A DNA stretch of 64,000 nucleotides from Acidobacteriota bacterium (GCA_023384575.1 JAHDVP010000017.1:1-64000), one strand, 5' to 3'; positions 8,162-20,339 are shown, counted from the first letter of the stretch. Notes: a model not told the origin generated them from the sequence alone. Numbers and translations: made by a program.

Positions 8162-10978
8162 ATGCGAACTGCGGTGATCGTGGGCAGCGTCGGCGTCGTG
8201 CTGGTGGCGGGCACCGCGTGGGCCCAGGAGCCGCAGCCCTCGCCCGTCTTCCGGGCCGAGGTCGAGCTCGTCGCCATCGATGTCAGTGTGATCGATGACC
8301 AGGGACGGCCGGTCCCCGATCTCACGGTGGCCGACTTCACCGTCCGGGTGAACCGCCGCGAGCGGCGACTGGTGTCGGCGGAGTTCATCTCGCTCGGCGA
8401 GGCGAGACCGGTCCCCCCGGCGTTCGAGCACTTCAGCTCGAACGCGGGCGTCCAGCCCGGCCGGCTGATCGTGTTCGTCGTCGATCGTGCCAACATTCGG
8501 AGGGGCGAAGGGCGTCCGCTCATCGACGCCGCCCTCCAGTTGATCGACCGGCTGAACCCGAGCGACCGCATCGCGCTCACGGCGCTCCCGGGCGGGCCGT
8601 ATATCGACTTCACGTCGAACCATCCGGTGATCAAGGGCGTCCTCGCGACGATCGTCGGCGATGCGGGGCGGCTGCCGTCGCAGTACCACGTCAGCCTGAG
8701 CGAGGCCAGGGCGTTCGTGCAGGGCCAGCAGGCGATCTGGGAGCGTGTCGTGGGCCGGGAGTGCTACTCGACCGCCCTCACCACCGACTTCAACCCCGCC
8801 GAGGCGCGCGCGGATCCCGGCAGCGCCAGCGCCGCCGCCATTCGCAGCCGGATGAGGGACTGCGAACAGGGCGTGAAGGCCGAGGCGCAGATGGTCTGGG
8901 GACTGGCGATGAACCAGGCCGCCTCGTCGATGGCCGCCCTGCGCCAACTGCTGGAGCGTCTGGCGCTCACGCCGGGACCGAAGACGCTGATCTACTTCTC
9001 CGAAGGCCTCGTCTACGACCGCGACTTCAGCGAGATCCGCCGCGTGGCCAGCGCGGCCGCCGCCGCGCAGGCCAGCCTGTACGCGTTCCGCTTCGACGCG
9101 CCGCCGTTCGAGGCCGCCGATCCGGATCCCTCGCGGACCTTCACGGAAGACCGTCAGCTGCAGCGACAGGGTGTGGAGCTGATGGTCGGCGCCATGCGCG
9201 GCCGGTCGTTCGAGGTGGCGGCGGGCGCCGGCCCCGCCGTCGAGCGCCTCGCGCGCGAGCTGTCGGGCTACTACCTGCTCAGTTTCGAGCCGGACGCCGA
9301 GGACCGGGAAGGCAGCGAGCGTGTCATCGACGTCCAGGTGGCTCGCGCGGGCGTCGACGTGCGGTCGCGTCAGCGGTTCCTCGTGACGCCGATGCGCGCG
9401 GCGCGCACCGACGAGGAACTCCTGGCCGAGACGCTGCGCGACCCGCTGATTGCCACCGAGCTGCCGCTGCGAGTGGCGACCTTCACGCTTCCGGCCGACG
9501 ACCGCGAGGTCCGCGTCATGGTGGCCGCCGAGCTCGACGGTGCCGAAGCCAGGCAGGCGCTGCCCGTCGGCTTCTCGGTGACCGACGTGCGCGGCCGGGT
9601 GGTCGGCGCCGGCTTCGATCGGATCGAGGCGACGACCTCCGGGGGCACGCTGCGGTACCTTGCGAACCTGCGCGTCGAGCCGGGGGCCTACACGCTGAAG
9701 ATGGCGGCCATCGACGACCGTGGCCGGCGGGGCAGCGTCGAGCACAGCTTCGCCGCGCGGACGGCGGCCGCCGGCCAGGTCCGCATCGGCGACCTGATGC
9801 TCGCGGAAGTGCCGCCGACCCCGGGGGCGGCGCCTGTGCCGTCGGTCGATACCCGCATGACGACCGACGCGGTCATCGGCTACGTCGAGCTGGCGTCGGT
9901 GGCGGCGCCGCAGCTCGAGCGGGCCGAGGTGCGGTTCGAGATCGCCGAGACCGCCGATGCCGAACCGATCGAACACCTCATGGCGACCATCCAGTCGGTC
10001 GATCCCGGGCGACGCATCGCCGAGGCCCGGTTGCCGCTGCAGTGGCTTCCGCCTGGTTCCTACGTGGCCCGGGCCGAGGTGAGCCTCGGAGGTCGGCCGG
10101 TGGGACGCGTGACCCGGCCCTTCCGCCTCGAGCGTCCGCTCGCGGCCGAGGCCGGCGGCATCACCGACCGCGGTGCGGCGGCCCGTGCGGGGGAGTTCGG
10201 TCTCGAGGGCTTCCGCACCGAGCGCGTGCTCGGCGCGGACGTGCTCGGGTTCTTCCTCGACCGCCTGCCGGCGGCCACGGGCCCAGCGACCGCGGCGGCG
10301 GTGACGACGGCCATCGCCGAAGCACGGGCCGGGCGGTTCGAGCGCGTCGAGCCCGCGCTCGGGGTGGGTGACGCCGGCGACGCGCGGGTCCCGTTCCTGC
10401 GGGGGCTCTCACGCCTGGCCGCGGGCGACCTCGAGGTCGCCGCGCGCGAGTTCCGCACCGCGATTCGCCTCGCTCCCGATTTCTTCCCGGCCGCGTTCTA
10501 TCTCGGGGCGTGCTACGCCGCCGGCGGGCGCGATCGCGAGGCGGCCGGCGCCTGGCAGACGGCGCTCGTCGGCGATCGGGACGCGACGTTCGTCTACGAA
10601 CTGCTCGGCGACGCCCTGCTGCGGCTCGGCGATCGGCAGCAGGCGGTCGACATCCTCGAAGAGGCGATCGTCGAGTGGCCCGACGCGCCCGGTCTCCATC
10701 GACGCCTCGCCGTCGTCCACGGCCTGCTCGGCGATCGTGGTCGCGCGTTCGCCCTTGTCGAGCGCTACCTGGAGCACACGCCCGCCGACGAGGGGGCCCT
10801 TCTGCTGGCGCTGTGGCTCCTGCACGAGGCGCGCGCCGCCGGGGCGCCGCTGCTGACGGGCGACGCCGACCTCGAGCGCTTCGAGACCTACCGGGCTCGA
10901 TACGACGCCGGCCCAGCGACACGCCGTGCCATCGTCGAGCAGTGGCACAGACGCATGAGCCGGGCGCCGCTGCCGTGA
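8162..10978 (+). CDS. Secreted VWFA-related protein with C-terminal TPR repeats
   Basis: 938 aa from ATG 8162, chosen because GGGAG sits 6 nt upstream and a clean signal peptide follows (cleavage after TAWA). An in-frame ATG at 8123 adds 13 residues with no signal character. After the signal: a beta-rich stretch (AEVELVAIDVSV), a VWA-like domain (about 90-330) ending GYYLLSFEPD, a beta-sandwich middle part, and tetratricopeptide repeats around 740-900 (DLEVAAREFRTAIRLAPDFF and the following helices). The MIDAS position reads VDRAN instead of DxSxS, so metal binding is probably lost, unlike the neighbour at 6911. Likely a scaffold in an envelope assembly with the two genes upstream. Confidence 0.9.
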   Translation: MRTAVIVGSVGVVLVAGTAWAQEPQPSPVFRAEVELVAIDVSVIDDQGRPVPDLTVADFTVRVNRRERRLVSAEFISLGEARPVPPAFEHFSSNAGVQPGRLIVFVVDRANIRRGEGRPLIDAALQLIDRLNPSDRIALTALPGGPYIDFTSNHPVIKGVLATIVGDAGRLPSQYHVSLSEARAFVQGQQAIWERVVGRECYSTALTTDFNPAEARADPGSASAAAIRSRMRDCEQGVKAEAQMVWGLAMNQAASSMAALRQLLERLALTPGPKTLIYFSEGLVYDRDFSEIRRVASAAAAAQASLYAFRFDAPPFEAADPDPSRTFTEDRQLQRQGVELMVGAMRGRSFEVAAGAGPAVERLARELSGYYLLSFEPDAEDREGSERVIDVQVARAGVDVRSRQRFLVTPMRAARTDEELLAETLRDPLIATELPLRVATFTLPADDREVRVMVAAELDGAEARQALPVGFSVTDVRGRVVGAGFDRIEATTSGGTLRYLANLRVEPGAYTLKMAAIDDRGRRGSVEHSFAARTAAAGQVRIGDLMLAEVPPTPGAAPVPSVDTRMTTDAVIGYVELASVAAPQLERAEVRFEIAETADAEPIEHLMATIQSVDPGRRIAEARLPLQWLPPGSYVARAEVSLGGRPVGRVTRPFRLERPLAAEAGGITDRGAAARAGEFGLEGFRTERVLGADVLGFFLDRLPAATGPATAAAVTTAIAEARAGRFERVEPALGVGDAGDARVPFLRGLSRLAAGDLEVAAREFRTAIRLAPDFFPAAFYLGACYAAGGRDREAAGAWQTALVGDRDATFVYELLGDALLRLGDRQQAVDILEEAIVEWPDAPGLHRRLAVVHGLLGDRGRAFALVERYLEHTPADEGALLLALWLLHEARAAGAPLLTGDADLERFETYRARYDAGPATRRAIVEQWHRRMSRAPLP

Positions 10979-11026
10979 GGTCCGCTCTCGGGCCGCGGCC
11001 TGACCTCCGCCCGGCGGCAAGGCCGG

Positions 11027-11911
11027 TCACCGGGATGTCGAGGACGGGGGACGCTCGCGCGGCGCCCTCGCCGAGGCTCCGACGCGTGGTGCCTCGTCGG
11101 TCAGGATGGCGCGCGCACGGTCGCGCAACGAGGCCAGCGTGCGCACGACCGAGTCGCGCGAGAGGCGACGGACGATCGGCTCGGCCACCGGGACGAGCAG
11201 CCACGGCACCTCCCGGCTGAGCGTGAGCGATTCGAGCTCGACCAGCAGCCCGCCGTCGACGACTTCGTACCGCCAGTAGGCGTTCAGGCGCCAGAGGAAG
11301 CCGTGATCCTGGCCGGGCGGGAGCGCGCGCTCGCGCGGCGTGCCCGCGTCGGCGATCTGCGCGATGCGAATGGCGGTGCTCCGGCTCGCCGCGTGGTTCG
11401 CGTCGAGCCGGTCGTAGCGCACGAGGTGCTCGGTGTCGTACGTGACGGTGATCACGCTGCGCTGGCGCAACCGGAGGAATGTCTGGGCCTCGTTGCCGGC
11501 CTGCCAGACGAGACGCGCCTCGACGACGTCGGGCGACCAGCGTTCGGTCCAGCGGGTCTGGAGCAATCGCAGGAGGTCGTCGAGCGCGACGCCGGGAAAG
11601 AACGCCACGCCGACCCAGTGGTGGATGCGGGCGTCGGGCACGTCGACATCGCGGCCATCCGGCCCGGGGGTTTCGTGCCGTCGCAGGACGACCTCGCCCC
11701 GGCGCGCGCGTGCGCGCCAGTCGCCGGCCGCCTGACCGAGTCGCTCGTGGACGAGGAAGCGGTCGCGGTCGTCGAGTTCGCGCGCGATGCGAGCCTCGGT
11801 GAGGGCGACGTACTGGTCCCAGGCCGCCACGGCCTCCGGCCGCAGATCGGGGGCTGGAGGGGGCGGGGCCGTGGCCAGGGCGAGGGTGAGCGCGGTCGAG
11901 ACGAGACGCAT
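11027..11911 (-). CDS. Secreted protein of unknown function, START/SRPBCC-like
   Basis: 294 aa with a short signal peptide (MRLVSTALTLALATA). The rest has the mixed alpha/beta pattern of helix-grip (START/SRPBCC-like) proteins found mainly in acidobacterial genomes; no catalytic motif can be named. The segments HHWVGVAFFPGV, DTEHLVRYDRLDANH and LNAYWRYEVVDGGLLVELESL suggest a hydrophobic pocket for a small ligand. It is convergent with the VWFA gene (48 bp gap) and divergent from the S41 protease (148 bp). The function is not known to me. Confidence 0.75.
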   Translation of the reverse strand: MRLVSTALTLALATAPPPPAPDLRPEAVAAWDQYVALTEARIARELDDRDRFLVHERLGQAAGDWRARARRGEVVLRRHETPGPDGRDVDVPDARIHHWVGVAFFPGVALDDLLRLLQTRWTERWSPDVVEARLVWQAGNEAQTFLRLRQRSVITVTYDTEHLVRYDRLDANHAASRSTAIRIAQIADAGTPRERALPPGQDHGFLWRLNAYWRYEVVDGGLLVELESLTLSREVPWLLVPVAEPIVRRLSRDSVVRTLASLRDRARAILTDEAPRVGASARAPRERPPSSTSR

Positions 11912-12030
11912 CGGGCCTCCGGCGCGGGCGCGAGCGGTGGCGACATTCGCCTTGCGAGGTCACCCGCCATTTTGGAAGGCGAGAAATCGTCGCGGCCCGG
12001 CTCGCGCTCCGGTCCCGTCTTCCCAGGTTA

Positions 12031-12036
12031 TATACT
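12031..12036 (+). promoter_or_regulatory. -10-like hexamer TATACT for the S41 protease gene
   Basis: TATACT lies 23 nt before the ATG at 12060, in the 148-bp divergent region; the implied leader is about 17 nt. It is a near-consensus -10 without a recognisable -35. Confidence 0.4.
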
Positions 12037-12059
12037 GAACCGGTCCCCGGAACCACGCC

Positions 12060-13367
12060 ATGGTGCCGCCACGCGCCCCGCACCCGCGCCGACTCGCCGC
12101 GCTGCTCGCGGCCGCCATCTGCCTGGGGGCCGTGACGCCGGCGTCCGCTCAGACCGCGTTGCTCTGCTCGTCGGTGCTGCAGAACTGGTACGTCCGCGAC
12201 GCAATGACCGACCTGTATCTCTGGTACGAGCAGATGCCAGCGGTGAACGCCCTGCGGTACCCCTCGCCAGAGGCGTACCTCGAGGCCATCCGCTACCGGC
12301 CGCTCGACGCGACGTTCAGCTACATCGGCCTGAAGGCAGCCGAAGAAGCGTTCTATTCCGACAGCCAGTTCATCGGGTACGGCCTCGGCACGCGGCTCGA
12401 AGGCTCGGTGGCGCGCGTGCTGCAGGTGTTCCCGGACAGTCCGGCTGCGGAGGCGGGCCTCGAGCGAGGTCACCGCATCGTGGCCATCAACGGCGTGGCG
12501 GTCGAGACGCTGGTGGCGACGGGCCGGTACGGCAGTGCGTTCGGCCCCGCCGAGCTCGGCGTCGTGTCGACCGTGCGCGTCGTCGACCAGGAAGGCCGCG
12601 TGGCCGAGGCGACGCTGGTCAAGCGCCTCGTCACGATACCGACGGTCTCGCTGACGCGGGTGTACGAAGTCGACGGCCGGCGGGTCGGCTACGTCTTCTT
12701 CCGGAACTTCGTGCAGCCGTCGTTCGAGGCGCTCGACGCGGCGTTTGGCCAACTGGCCGATGCCGGCGTCGACGAGCTGGTGCTCGACCTTCGCTACAAC
12801 GGCGGAGGACTCGTCTCGGTGGCGCAGCACCTCGCGTCACTGCTCGGCGGAGTCCGCGTGCGCGGTCAGGTGTTTGCCGAGTACTTCCACAACGACAGGA
12901 ACGCCCACCGCAACAGGGTCGTGCGCTTCGAGGGGGCGTCGCACGGCCTCGACCTCGATCGGCTCGTGGTGATCACGACGCGCTCGTCGGCCTCGGCGAG
13001 CGAGCTGGTCATCAATGCGCTCAGGCCGTTCCTCCCGGTGCTGGTCGTGGGCGAGACGACCTACGGCAAGCCGGTCGGCCAGTACGGCGTGCCCTTCTGC
13101 GAGAAGGTGCTCTACCCGGTGTCGTTCCTCCTTCGGAACGCGGCCGGCGAGGGCGACTTCTTCGGCGGCTTCCTCCCCGACTGCGCGGCGCCCGACGACG
13201 CCGACCGCCAACTCGGCGATCCCCTGGAAGGGTCGCTGGCCGAGGCCCTGCATCTCGTCGGGACCGGCTCGTGCAGCCGGCCCGCGGCGTCCGGCACCGC
13301 GCGGGCGCGGCGGGTCGAACCTCGCGTTCTCGTCGACGGCTGGCAGCTGCTCGTCAACGCGTTCTGA
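12060..13367 (+). CDS. S41 family C-terminal processing-type peptidase with PDZ domain
   Basis: 435 aa. Signal peptide (cleavage after TPASA), then a helical N-terminal domain, a PDZ domain (about residues 105-150: FPDSPAAEAGLERGHRIVAI) and the S41 catalytic domain. The core LVLDLRYNGGGLV is typical of the family. The nucleophile Ser is in TTRSSASASEL (about residue 310), followed by the VGETTYGKPVG strand holding the lysine region. It is a periplasmic or extracellular serine protease of the CtpA/Tsp group; the substrate cannot be told. It has its own promoter and is followed 39 nt later by the AGCS symporter. Confidence 0.93.
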   Translation: MVPPRAPHPRRLAALLAAAICLGAVTPASAQTALLCSSVLQNWYVRDAMTDLYLWYEQMPAVNALRYPSPEAYLEAIRYRPLDATFSYIGLKAAEEAFYSDSQFIGYGLGTRLEGSVARVLQVFPDSPAAEAGLERGHRIVAINGVAVETLVATGRYGSAFGPAELGVVSTVRVVDQEGRVAEATLVKRLVTIPTVSLTRVYEVDGRRVGYVFFRNFVQPSFEALDAAFGQLADAGVDELVLDLRYNGGGLVSVAQHLASLLGGVRVRGQVFAEYFHNDRNAHRNRVVRFEGASHGLDLDRLVVITTRSSASASELVINALRPFLPVLVVGETTYGKPVGQYGVPFCEKVLYPVSFLLRNAAGEGDFFGGFLPDCAAPDDADRQLGDPLEGSLAEALHLVGTGSCSRPAASGTARARRVEPRVLVDGWQLLVNAF

Positions 13368-13406
13368 CGTGACTCCCTCACTCCGGCGCTTCTCCTCCCC
13401 GTCACC

Positions 13407-14762
13407 ATGACTGACAGCATCGCCGCGTGGAACGCCTGGCTGAACGGGATCGTGTGGGGACTGCCGACGATCGTGCTGCTCGTCGGGACCGGCGTCCTGC
13501 TCACCGTGCTGACCGGCTTCGCCCAGTTCCGGTACCTGCCGCTCGCGCTGCGCGAGGTGCTGGGCAAGGTCACCCAGCGCGGCGGCGGCGTCGGCAACGT
13601 GAGCCCCTTCCAGGCGGTGGCCACGGCGCTCGCCTCGACGGTCGGCGTCGGCAACATCGCGGGCGTCGCCACGGCCATCATGCTCGGCGGCCCTGGCGCG
13701 CTCTTCTGGCTGTGGGTGTCGGGGCTCTTCGGCATGTGCACGAAGTTTGCCGAGATCGTGGTCGCGCTGCACTACCGGGAACCCGATGCGACCGGGACCA
13801 TGCGCGGCGGCGCGATGTACACGTTGAAGAAGGGGCTCGGTCTGCCGTGGCTCGGCGCCGTCTTCGCGCTCCTGACCTCGCTGGCAGCGTTTGGCATCGG
13901 CAACATGGTGCAGGCCAACTCGGTGGCCGATGCGCTGCAGTCGACCTTCGGGGTGGCTCCCTCGGTCACCGGCGGCGTGCTCGTGGTCCTGACGGCCGTC
14001 GTGATCCTCGGCGGCATTCGCCGCATCGGCGAGGTCACGCAGTACCTCGTGCCGTTCATGGCGGTCGGCTATCTCGCCGGGGGACTGATCATCCTGATCA
14101 TGCACGCCGGACGCCTCCCCGCCGCCCTCGCCCTGGTGTTCGAGGGCGCGTTCACGGGCAGCGCGGCCGCAGGCGGGTTCGCCGGCGCGAGCGTCGCCAT
14201 GGCCCTCCGCTACGGCATGGCCCGTGGGCTCTTCTCGAACGAGGCGGGGCTCGGCAGCGCCCCCATGGTGCACGCGACGGCCGACACCGACCACCCCGTT
14301 CGCCAGGGCCTGTACGGCATCTTCGAGGTCTTCGTCGACACGCTGCTGATTTGCACCACGACGGGCCTCGTCATTCTCGTGACGGGGGTCTGGGACAGCG
14401 GCGCGACGGGCGCGGCGCTCTCGGCTCGCGCGTTCGAGACGGGCCTGCCGGGGACGTTCGGCAGCGTCATCGTCACCGGCGGCGTGCTCCTCTTCTCGTT
14501 CAGCACGCTCATCGGCTGGAGCTACTACGGCGAGACCGGGATCGTCTACCTGCTCGGCGCTCGCGCCGCCATGCCGTACCGGGTGCTGTGGCTCGTCTTC
14601 GTCTACCTCGGCGCGGTGGGCTCGCTGCACCTCGTGTGGGACATCGCCGACACGCTGAACGGGCTGATGGCCGTGCCGAACCTCATCTCGGTGCTCGGAT
14701 CGATCCCTCTGCTCCTGAGGCTCGTCAAGGAGTTCTTCGGCCAGCGCGCCGGAGCGCGCTGA
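13407..14762 (+). CDS. Alanine/glycine:cation symporter (AGCS family)
   Basis: 451 aa polytopic inner-membrane protein, full length for the family. The AGCS signature region is clear: VSPFQAVATALASTVGVGN followed by IAGVATAI and GGPGALFWLW. KFAEIVVALHYRE, LFSNEAGLGSAPMVHA and GWSYYGE further along fit the LeuT-type fold of sodium:alanine/glycine transporters. It imports small neutral amino acids with Na+ (or H+). It starts 39 nt after the S41 protease; no good Shine-Dalgarno is seen before the ATG. Confidence 0.95.
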   Translation: MTDSIAAWNAWLNGIVWGLPTIVLLVGTGVLLTVLTGFAQFRYLPLALREVLGKVTQRGGGVGNVSPFQAVATALASTVGVGNIAGVATAIMLGGPGALFWLWVSGLFGMCTKFAEIVVALHYREPDATGTMRGGAMYTLKKGLGLPWLGAVFALLTSLAAFGIGNMVQANSVADALQSTFGVAPSVTGGVLVVLTAVVILGGIRRIGEVTQYLVPFMAVGYLAGGLIILIMHAGRLPAALALVFEGAFTGSAAAGGFAGASVAMALRYGMARGLFSNEAGLGSAPMVHATADTDHPVRQGLYGIFEVFVDTLLICTTTGLVILVTGVWDSGATGAALSARAFETGLPGTFGSVIVTGGVLLFSFSTLIGWSYYGETGIVYLLGARAAMPYRVLWLVFVYLGAVGSLHLVWDIADTLNGLMAVPNLISVLGSIPLLLRLVKEFFGQRAGAR

Positions 14763-14809
14763 CCCCGGGGGCGGGGAACGTCGCGGCCGGTTCAGGCATC
14801 TCACGCACC

Positions 14810-15226
14810 ATGGCGACCGAACGATTCGACATCGACAAGCCCGACGCGCAATGGCAGGCCGAGTTGACGCCAGAGCAGTACCACGTGCTGCGGCGTCACG
14901 GCACCGAGCGCCCGCGATCGAGCCCGCTCGACAAGGAGTCTCGCGCGGGACGCTACTCGTGCGCGGGGTGCGGCCAGCTCCTGTTCTCCTCGGCGACGAA
15001 GTTCGACAGCGGGACCGGGTGGCCGAGCTTCTGGGCCCCGGTCGACCGCGCCGTCGGCACGTCGACCGATCGGCGTCTGTTCATGACGCGCGTCGAGGTG
15101 CACTGCCAGCGGTGCGGTGGCCACCTCGGACACGTGTTCGAGGACGGTCCCGCGCCAACCGGGCTGCGCTACTGCATGAACGGGGTCGCGATGCGGTTCG
15201 AGCCGGACGCCGAGTCGGGTTCCTGA
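14810..15226 (+). CDS. msrB: Peptide-methionine (R)-S-oxide reductase MsrB
   Basis: 138 aa, normal for single-domain MsrB. It reduces methionine-R-sulfoxide in proteins. Zinc ligands are in two CxxC pairs (Cys51/54 and Cys99/102), the substrate loop is GTGWPSFW, and the catalytic Cys122 is in RYCMNG, where most family members have RYCINS. HLGHVFEDGP is the usual family signature. ATG 14810 was chosen because homologues start a few residues before the EW/QWQAELTPEQY helix; the longer open frame upstream is a shadow of the symporter gene. Confidence 0.95.
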   Translation: MATERFDIDKPDAQWQAELTPEQYHVLRRHGTERPRSSPLDKESRAGRYSCAGCGQLLFSSATKFDSGTGWPSFWAPVDRAVGTSTDRRLFMTRVEVHCQRCGGHLGHVFEDGPAPTGLRYCMNGVAMRFEPDAESGS

Positions 15227-15260
15227 GGGCTTCGGTTCGCAGGGACGGCGGACCGAGGCG

Positions 15261-16718
15261 TCATCCTCCGCGCAGGCGGAGGTAGCCGAAGCGCATGGCG
15301 CCCGGCGACGAGCCGACGTGGACCGCGGGCAGCGCGTGGTGCCTGGAGCGCAGCTGCCGCCGGACCAGGTCGAGGCCGGGCCTGGCGTCGGCTTCGCCGA
15401 GCACTGCGACGGCGCCGCCGCCACCCCCGCTCGTGACCTTCGCGCCGACGAGGCCGACCGCGCCGCCGCGGCGGCTCACCAGATCGACGACGGCCTGGGT
15501 GTCCGCCGTGACCAGCCCGCACGCCACGTGGTCCTGGTGCGACGCCCGCAGCAACTCGCCCAGGTACGCCGCTCGATCCGGCGACGGGTACATCCCCAGG
15601 AACGACTCGAACTCGATCGCCCGTTCGCGCTCGTGTACCGCAAGGCGGGCCGCGGCCCGTACCGGGTACGGCGTGTGCGGGTCGACGACGGCGCGCGGGT
15701 CGGCCACGCCGTCGAACCGCGAGAGGAAGTCGGCACCGGTCATGCGCTCGGGAAGGCGCGGCGCGAACTCGTCCTCGAAGAGGTCGACCGGCACGTTGGC
15801 GAGGCGCCCGCGCCACCGAGCGTCGTCGATCGTGACGCGCCCCGGGCCCTGTCGCTCCACCGGCAGGCCAGCGGCGGCCGCCACCAGGCGGAACGCCATG
15901 GCGACGCCGACGCGCGCGGCGCCGAACGCCCGATCGTGCGGCGCGTGGGCACTGCCGTCGTCGAGGCCCCACAGCCCGAGGTCGGCCGGCCAGGGGACGA
16001 GCCGGTGGGCGGCCGTGGGCGGCGGCACGCTCGCCAGGAGGTGCCCCGATTCCGCTCGCACCGCCGTCGCGTGGTCGGCGGTGGTCGGGTCGGCGCCGAC
16101 GACGAGGTGCCCGATGTCCTGGCACAACGCGACCAGCTCGGGTGCGTCGACTGGAAGGTTCGCTTCAGCGCAGATGGCGCGAACGACGGCGACGCTGATG
16201 GCCGCCCCCGTTCCGAGGCCCCGACGGGCGGGCAGGGCCGGTGCGACGAGGATGCGGAAGCCCTCGCCGAAACGCACCCCGCGTTCCCGCATCAGCACGA
16301 GCAGTGCCCCCGCGACGCCAGCCGCCCACGCGCGGTCGTCGTGGCGGGCGAAGTATCCGCGTGCCACGTCGTAGCTCACCGGTTCGCGGCCGGCCTCGAG
16401 GTGGCCCAGGGGCAGCTCGACGCTCGTGTCGAGCGTCGTGCCGTCGGTTCGAAGCCGGATCATGCGGACGTGGCGCTCCGGCACGCGCTGCAGGGCGACG
16501 AAGACGCCATCCCGGAGCGGAAGGTGAAGGGCCGGCGCGCCCGCGTGGTCGGCCACGCCGCCAAAGAGGCTCAGGCGGCCGGGCGCCCGGGTGACCACGA
16601 TGTCGCGCCGGGCGACGAACGGCTCGGGGGCGAGCGAGCGCCCGTAGCCGCCGAGGCGGCGCACGAACGCCCTGGCGTCGGAGAGCCCGCGGGTCGAGCC
16701 GTAGATGACCTGGCGCAC
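15261..16718 (-). CDS. GHMP kinase, galactokinase-type, L-arabinokinase-like
   Basis: 485 aa. GHMP motif 1 is [17 protein letters not shown], and motif 3 is a glycine run ([14 protein letters not shown]). Motif 2 reads RRGLGTGAA, with the usual Ser pair replaced by Thr-Gly. ADPTTADHA aligns with the galactokinase catalytic-Asp segment. The C-terminal [14 protein letters not shown] and [18 protein letters not shown] closely recall the kinase domain of plant L-arabinokinase, so the substrate may be arabinose, galactose or a related sugar; the plant N-terminal glycosyltransferase-like half is absent. GTG start with AAGGTG 6 nt upstream. Convergent with msrB, divergent from aconitase. Confidence 0.82.
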   Translation of the reverse strand: MRQVIYGSTRGLSDARAFVRRLGGYGRSLAPEPFVARRDIVVTRAPGRLSLFGGVADHAGAPALHLPLRDGVFVALQRVPERHVRMIRLRTDGTTLDTSVELPLGHLEAGREPVSYDVARGYFARHDDRAWAAGVAGALLVLMRERGVRFGEGFRILVAPALPARRGLGTGAAISVAVVRAICAEANLPVDAPELVALCQDIGHLVVGADPTTADHATAVRAESGHLLASVPPPTAAHRLVPWPADLGLWGLDDGSAHAPHDRAFGAARVGVAMAFRLVAAAAGLPVERQGPGRVTIDDARWRGRLANVPVDLFEDEFAPRLPERMTGADFLSRFDGVADPRAVVDPHTPYPVRAAARLAVHERERAIEFESFLGMYPSPDRAAYLGELLRASHQDHVACGLVTADTQAVVDLVSRRGGAVGLVGAKVTSGGGGGAVAVLGEADARPGLDLVRRQLRSRHHALPAVHVGSSPGAMRFGYLRLRGG

Positions 16719-16779
16719 CGGTTCACCTTCGAGCCGACTGCCGGCCCGCGACCGCCGCGCCAGCTTCGTCCGCGCGTGC

Positions 16780-16785
16780 TACCAT
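16780..16785 (+). promoter_or_regulatory. -10-like hexamer TACCAT for the aconitase gene
   Basis: TACCAT sits 48 nt before the acnA start in the 115-bp divergent region, giving a normal leader that contains the GAGGAACAGGA ribosome site. Confidence 0.3.
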
Positions 16786-16833
16786 TTGCTGTTTCATCGT
16801 CGGGTCGACGAGCACCCGAGGAACAGGATCATC

Positions 16834-19539
<2,706 letters not shown>

Positions 19540-19556
19540 CGCGTCGACGCGTTCGG

Positions 19557-19585
19557 GGGTGGCGGCGCTCCGCGCACCGCCACCC
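19557..19585. terminator. Stem-loop between convergent acnA and gntR
   Basis: GGGTGGCGG (19557-19565) pairs perfectly with CCGCCACCC (19577-19585), 9 bp with an 11-nt loop that can pair further. It lies 17 nt after the acnA stop and 34 nt from the end of the facing GntR gene, so it could serve both. No U-tract follows, as is common in high-GC genomes. Confidence 0.5.
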
Positions 19586-19619
19586 TGCCCGCGCCCTCGG
19601 CCGGGTCGTGCCTCCGGTC

Positions 19620-20285
19620 TCAGGCCTCGACGCCTCGTACCGCGCCCGACACCACGGCCCGCATCAGCAGGTCGCCGCTCTCGTCGACGTGCTGCGCCAT
19701 CGCGGTGTGTGCCCTCACGGCATCGCGGGCGGCGATCGCGTCGACGATCGCCTGGTGGTGCGCGCTCGAGACCTCCTGGAACGGCGTGTAGTCGATGCCG
19801 AGCGCCAGCACCCGGTCCATGTGCGTGAGACAGCGATGAACCAGGTCGACGAGCATCTCGTTGTGACTGGCGGCTGCGACGGCGAGGTGGAATCGGAGGT
19901 TGCGGGCGAGGGCAGCCAGGTACGACTCGCGGTCGTTGACCTCCGTGGCGTCGGCGGCCAGCGCGCGCATGGCGGTGACCTCGGCCTCGGTGGCGAGCTC
20001 GGCGGCCCGCGCCGCGCCCGCGGTTTCGAGCAGGCGCCTGACCTCGAAGGTGTCCCTGATGCGCGCCAGCGTCACCGGCGCGACGCTCCATCCGCGCCCG
20101 ACCTCGTGCTCGACGTATCCTTGTTCGAGGAGTTGGCCGAGCGCCTCGCGGACGGGCGTCCGGCTGGCATGGTGCACGCGGGCCAGCACGGCCTCGGAGT
20201 AGTGCGTCCCCGGCCGGTAGTGCGCCTCGAGGATGCGCTGCCTGATCTCGTGGTAGACACGCTCGGCTTGCGTCACGCTGGACAT
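19620..20285 (-). CDS. GntR family transcriptional regulator, FCD (FadR/VanR) subfamily
   Basis: 221 aa. The N-terminal winged helix (about 8-75) has the GntR signature ILEAHYRPGTHYSE and SRTPVREALGQLLEQGYVE. The C-terminal helical FCD domain (about 85-210) carries the likely metal-binding His residues (NLRFHLAVAAASHNEMLVDL, SSAHHQAIVDAI, AMAQHVDES). It lies 101 bp from and divergent to hutI, so it probably controls histidine degradation. HutC, the usual hut repressor, has a UTRA domain instead, so this is a different regulator type. The effector is unknown; acidic metabolites are usual for FCD proteins. Confidence 0.93.
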   Translation of the reverse strand: MSSVTQAERVYHEIRQRILEAHYRPGTHYSEAVLARVHHASRTPVREALGQLLEQGYVEHEVGRGWSVAPVTLARIRDTFEVRRLLETAGAARAAELATEAEVTAMRALAADATEVNDRESYLAALARNLRFHLAVAAASHNEMLVDLVHRCLTHMDRVLALGIDYTPFQEVSSAHHQAIVDAIAARDAVRAHTAMAQHVDESGDLLMRAVVSGAVRGVEA

Positions 20286-20339
20286 CGGCGGCGACTATCG
20301 TAACTCCGATTCGACGACGAACACCCCTCCGCCGAGGCC

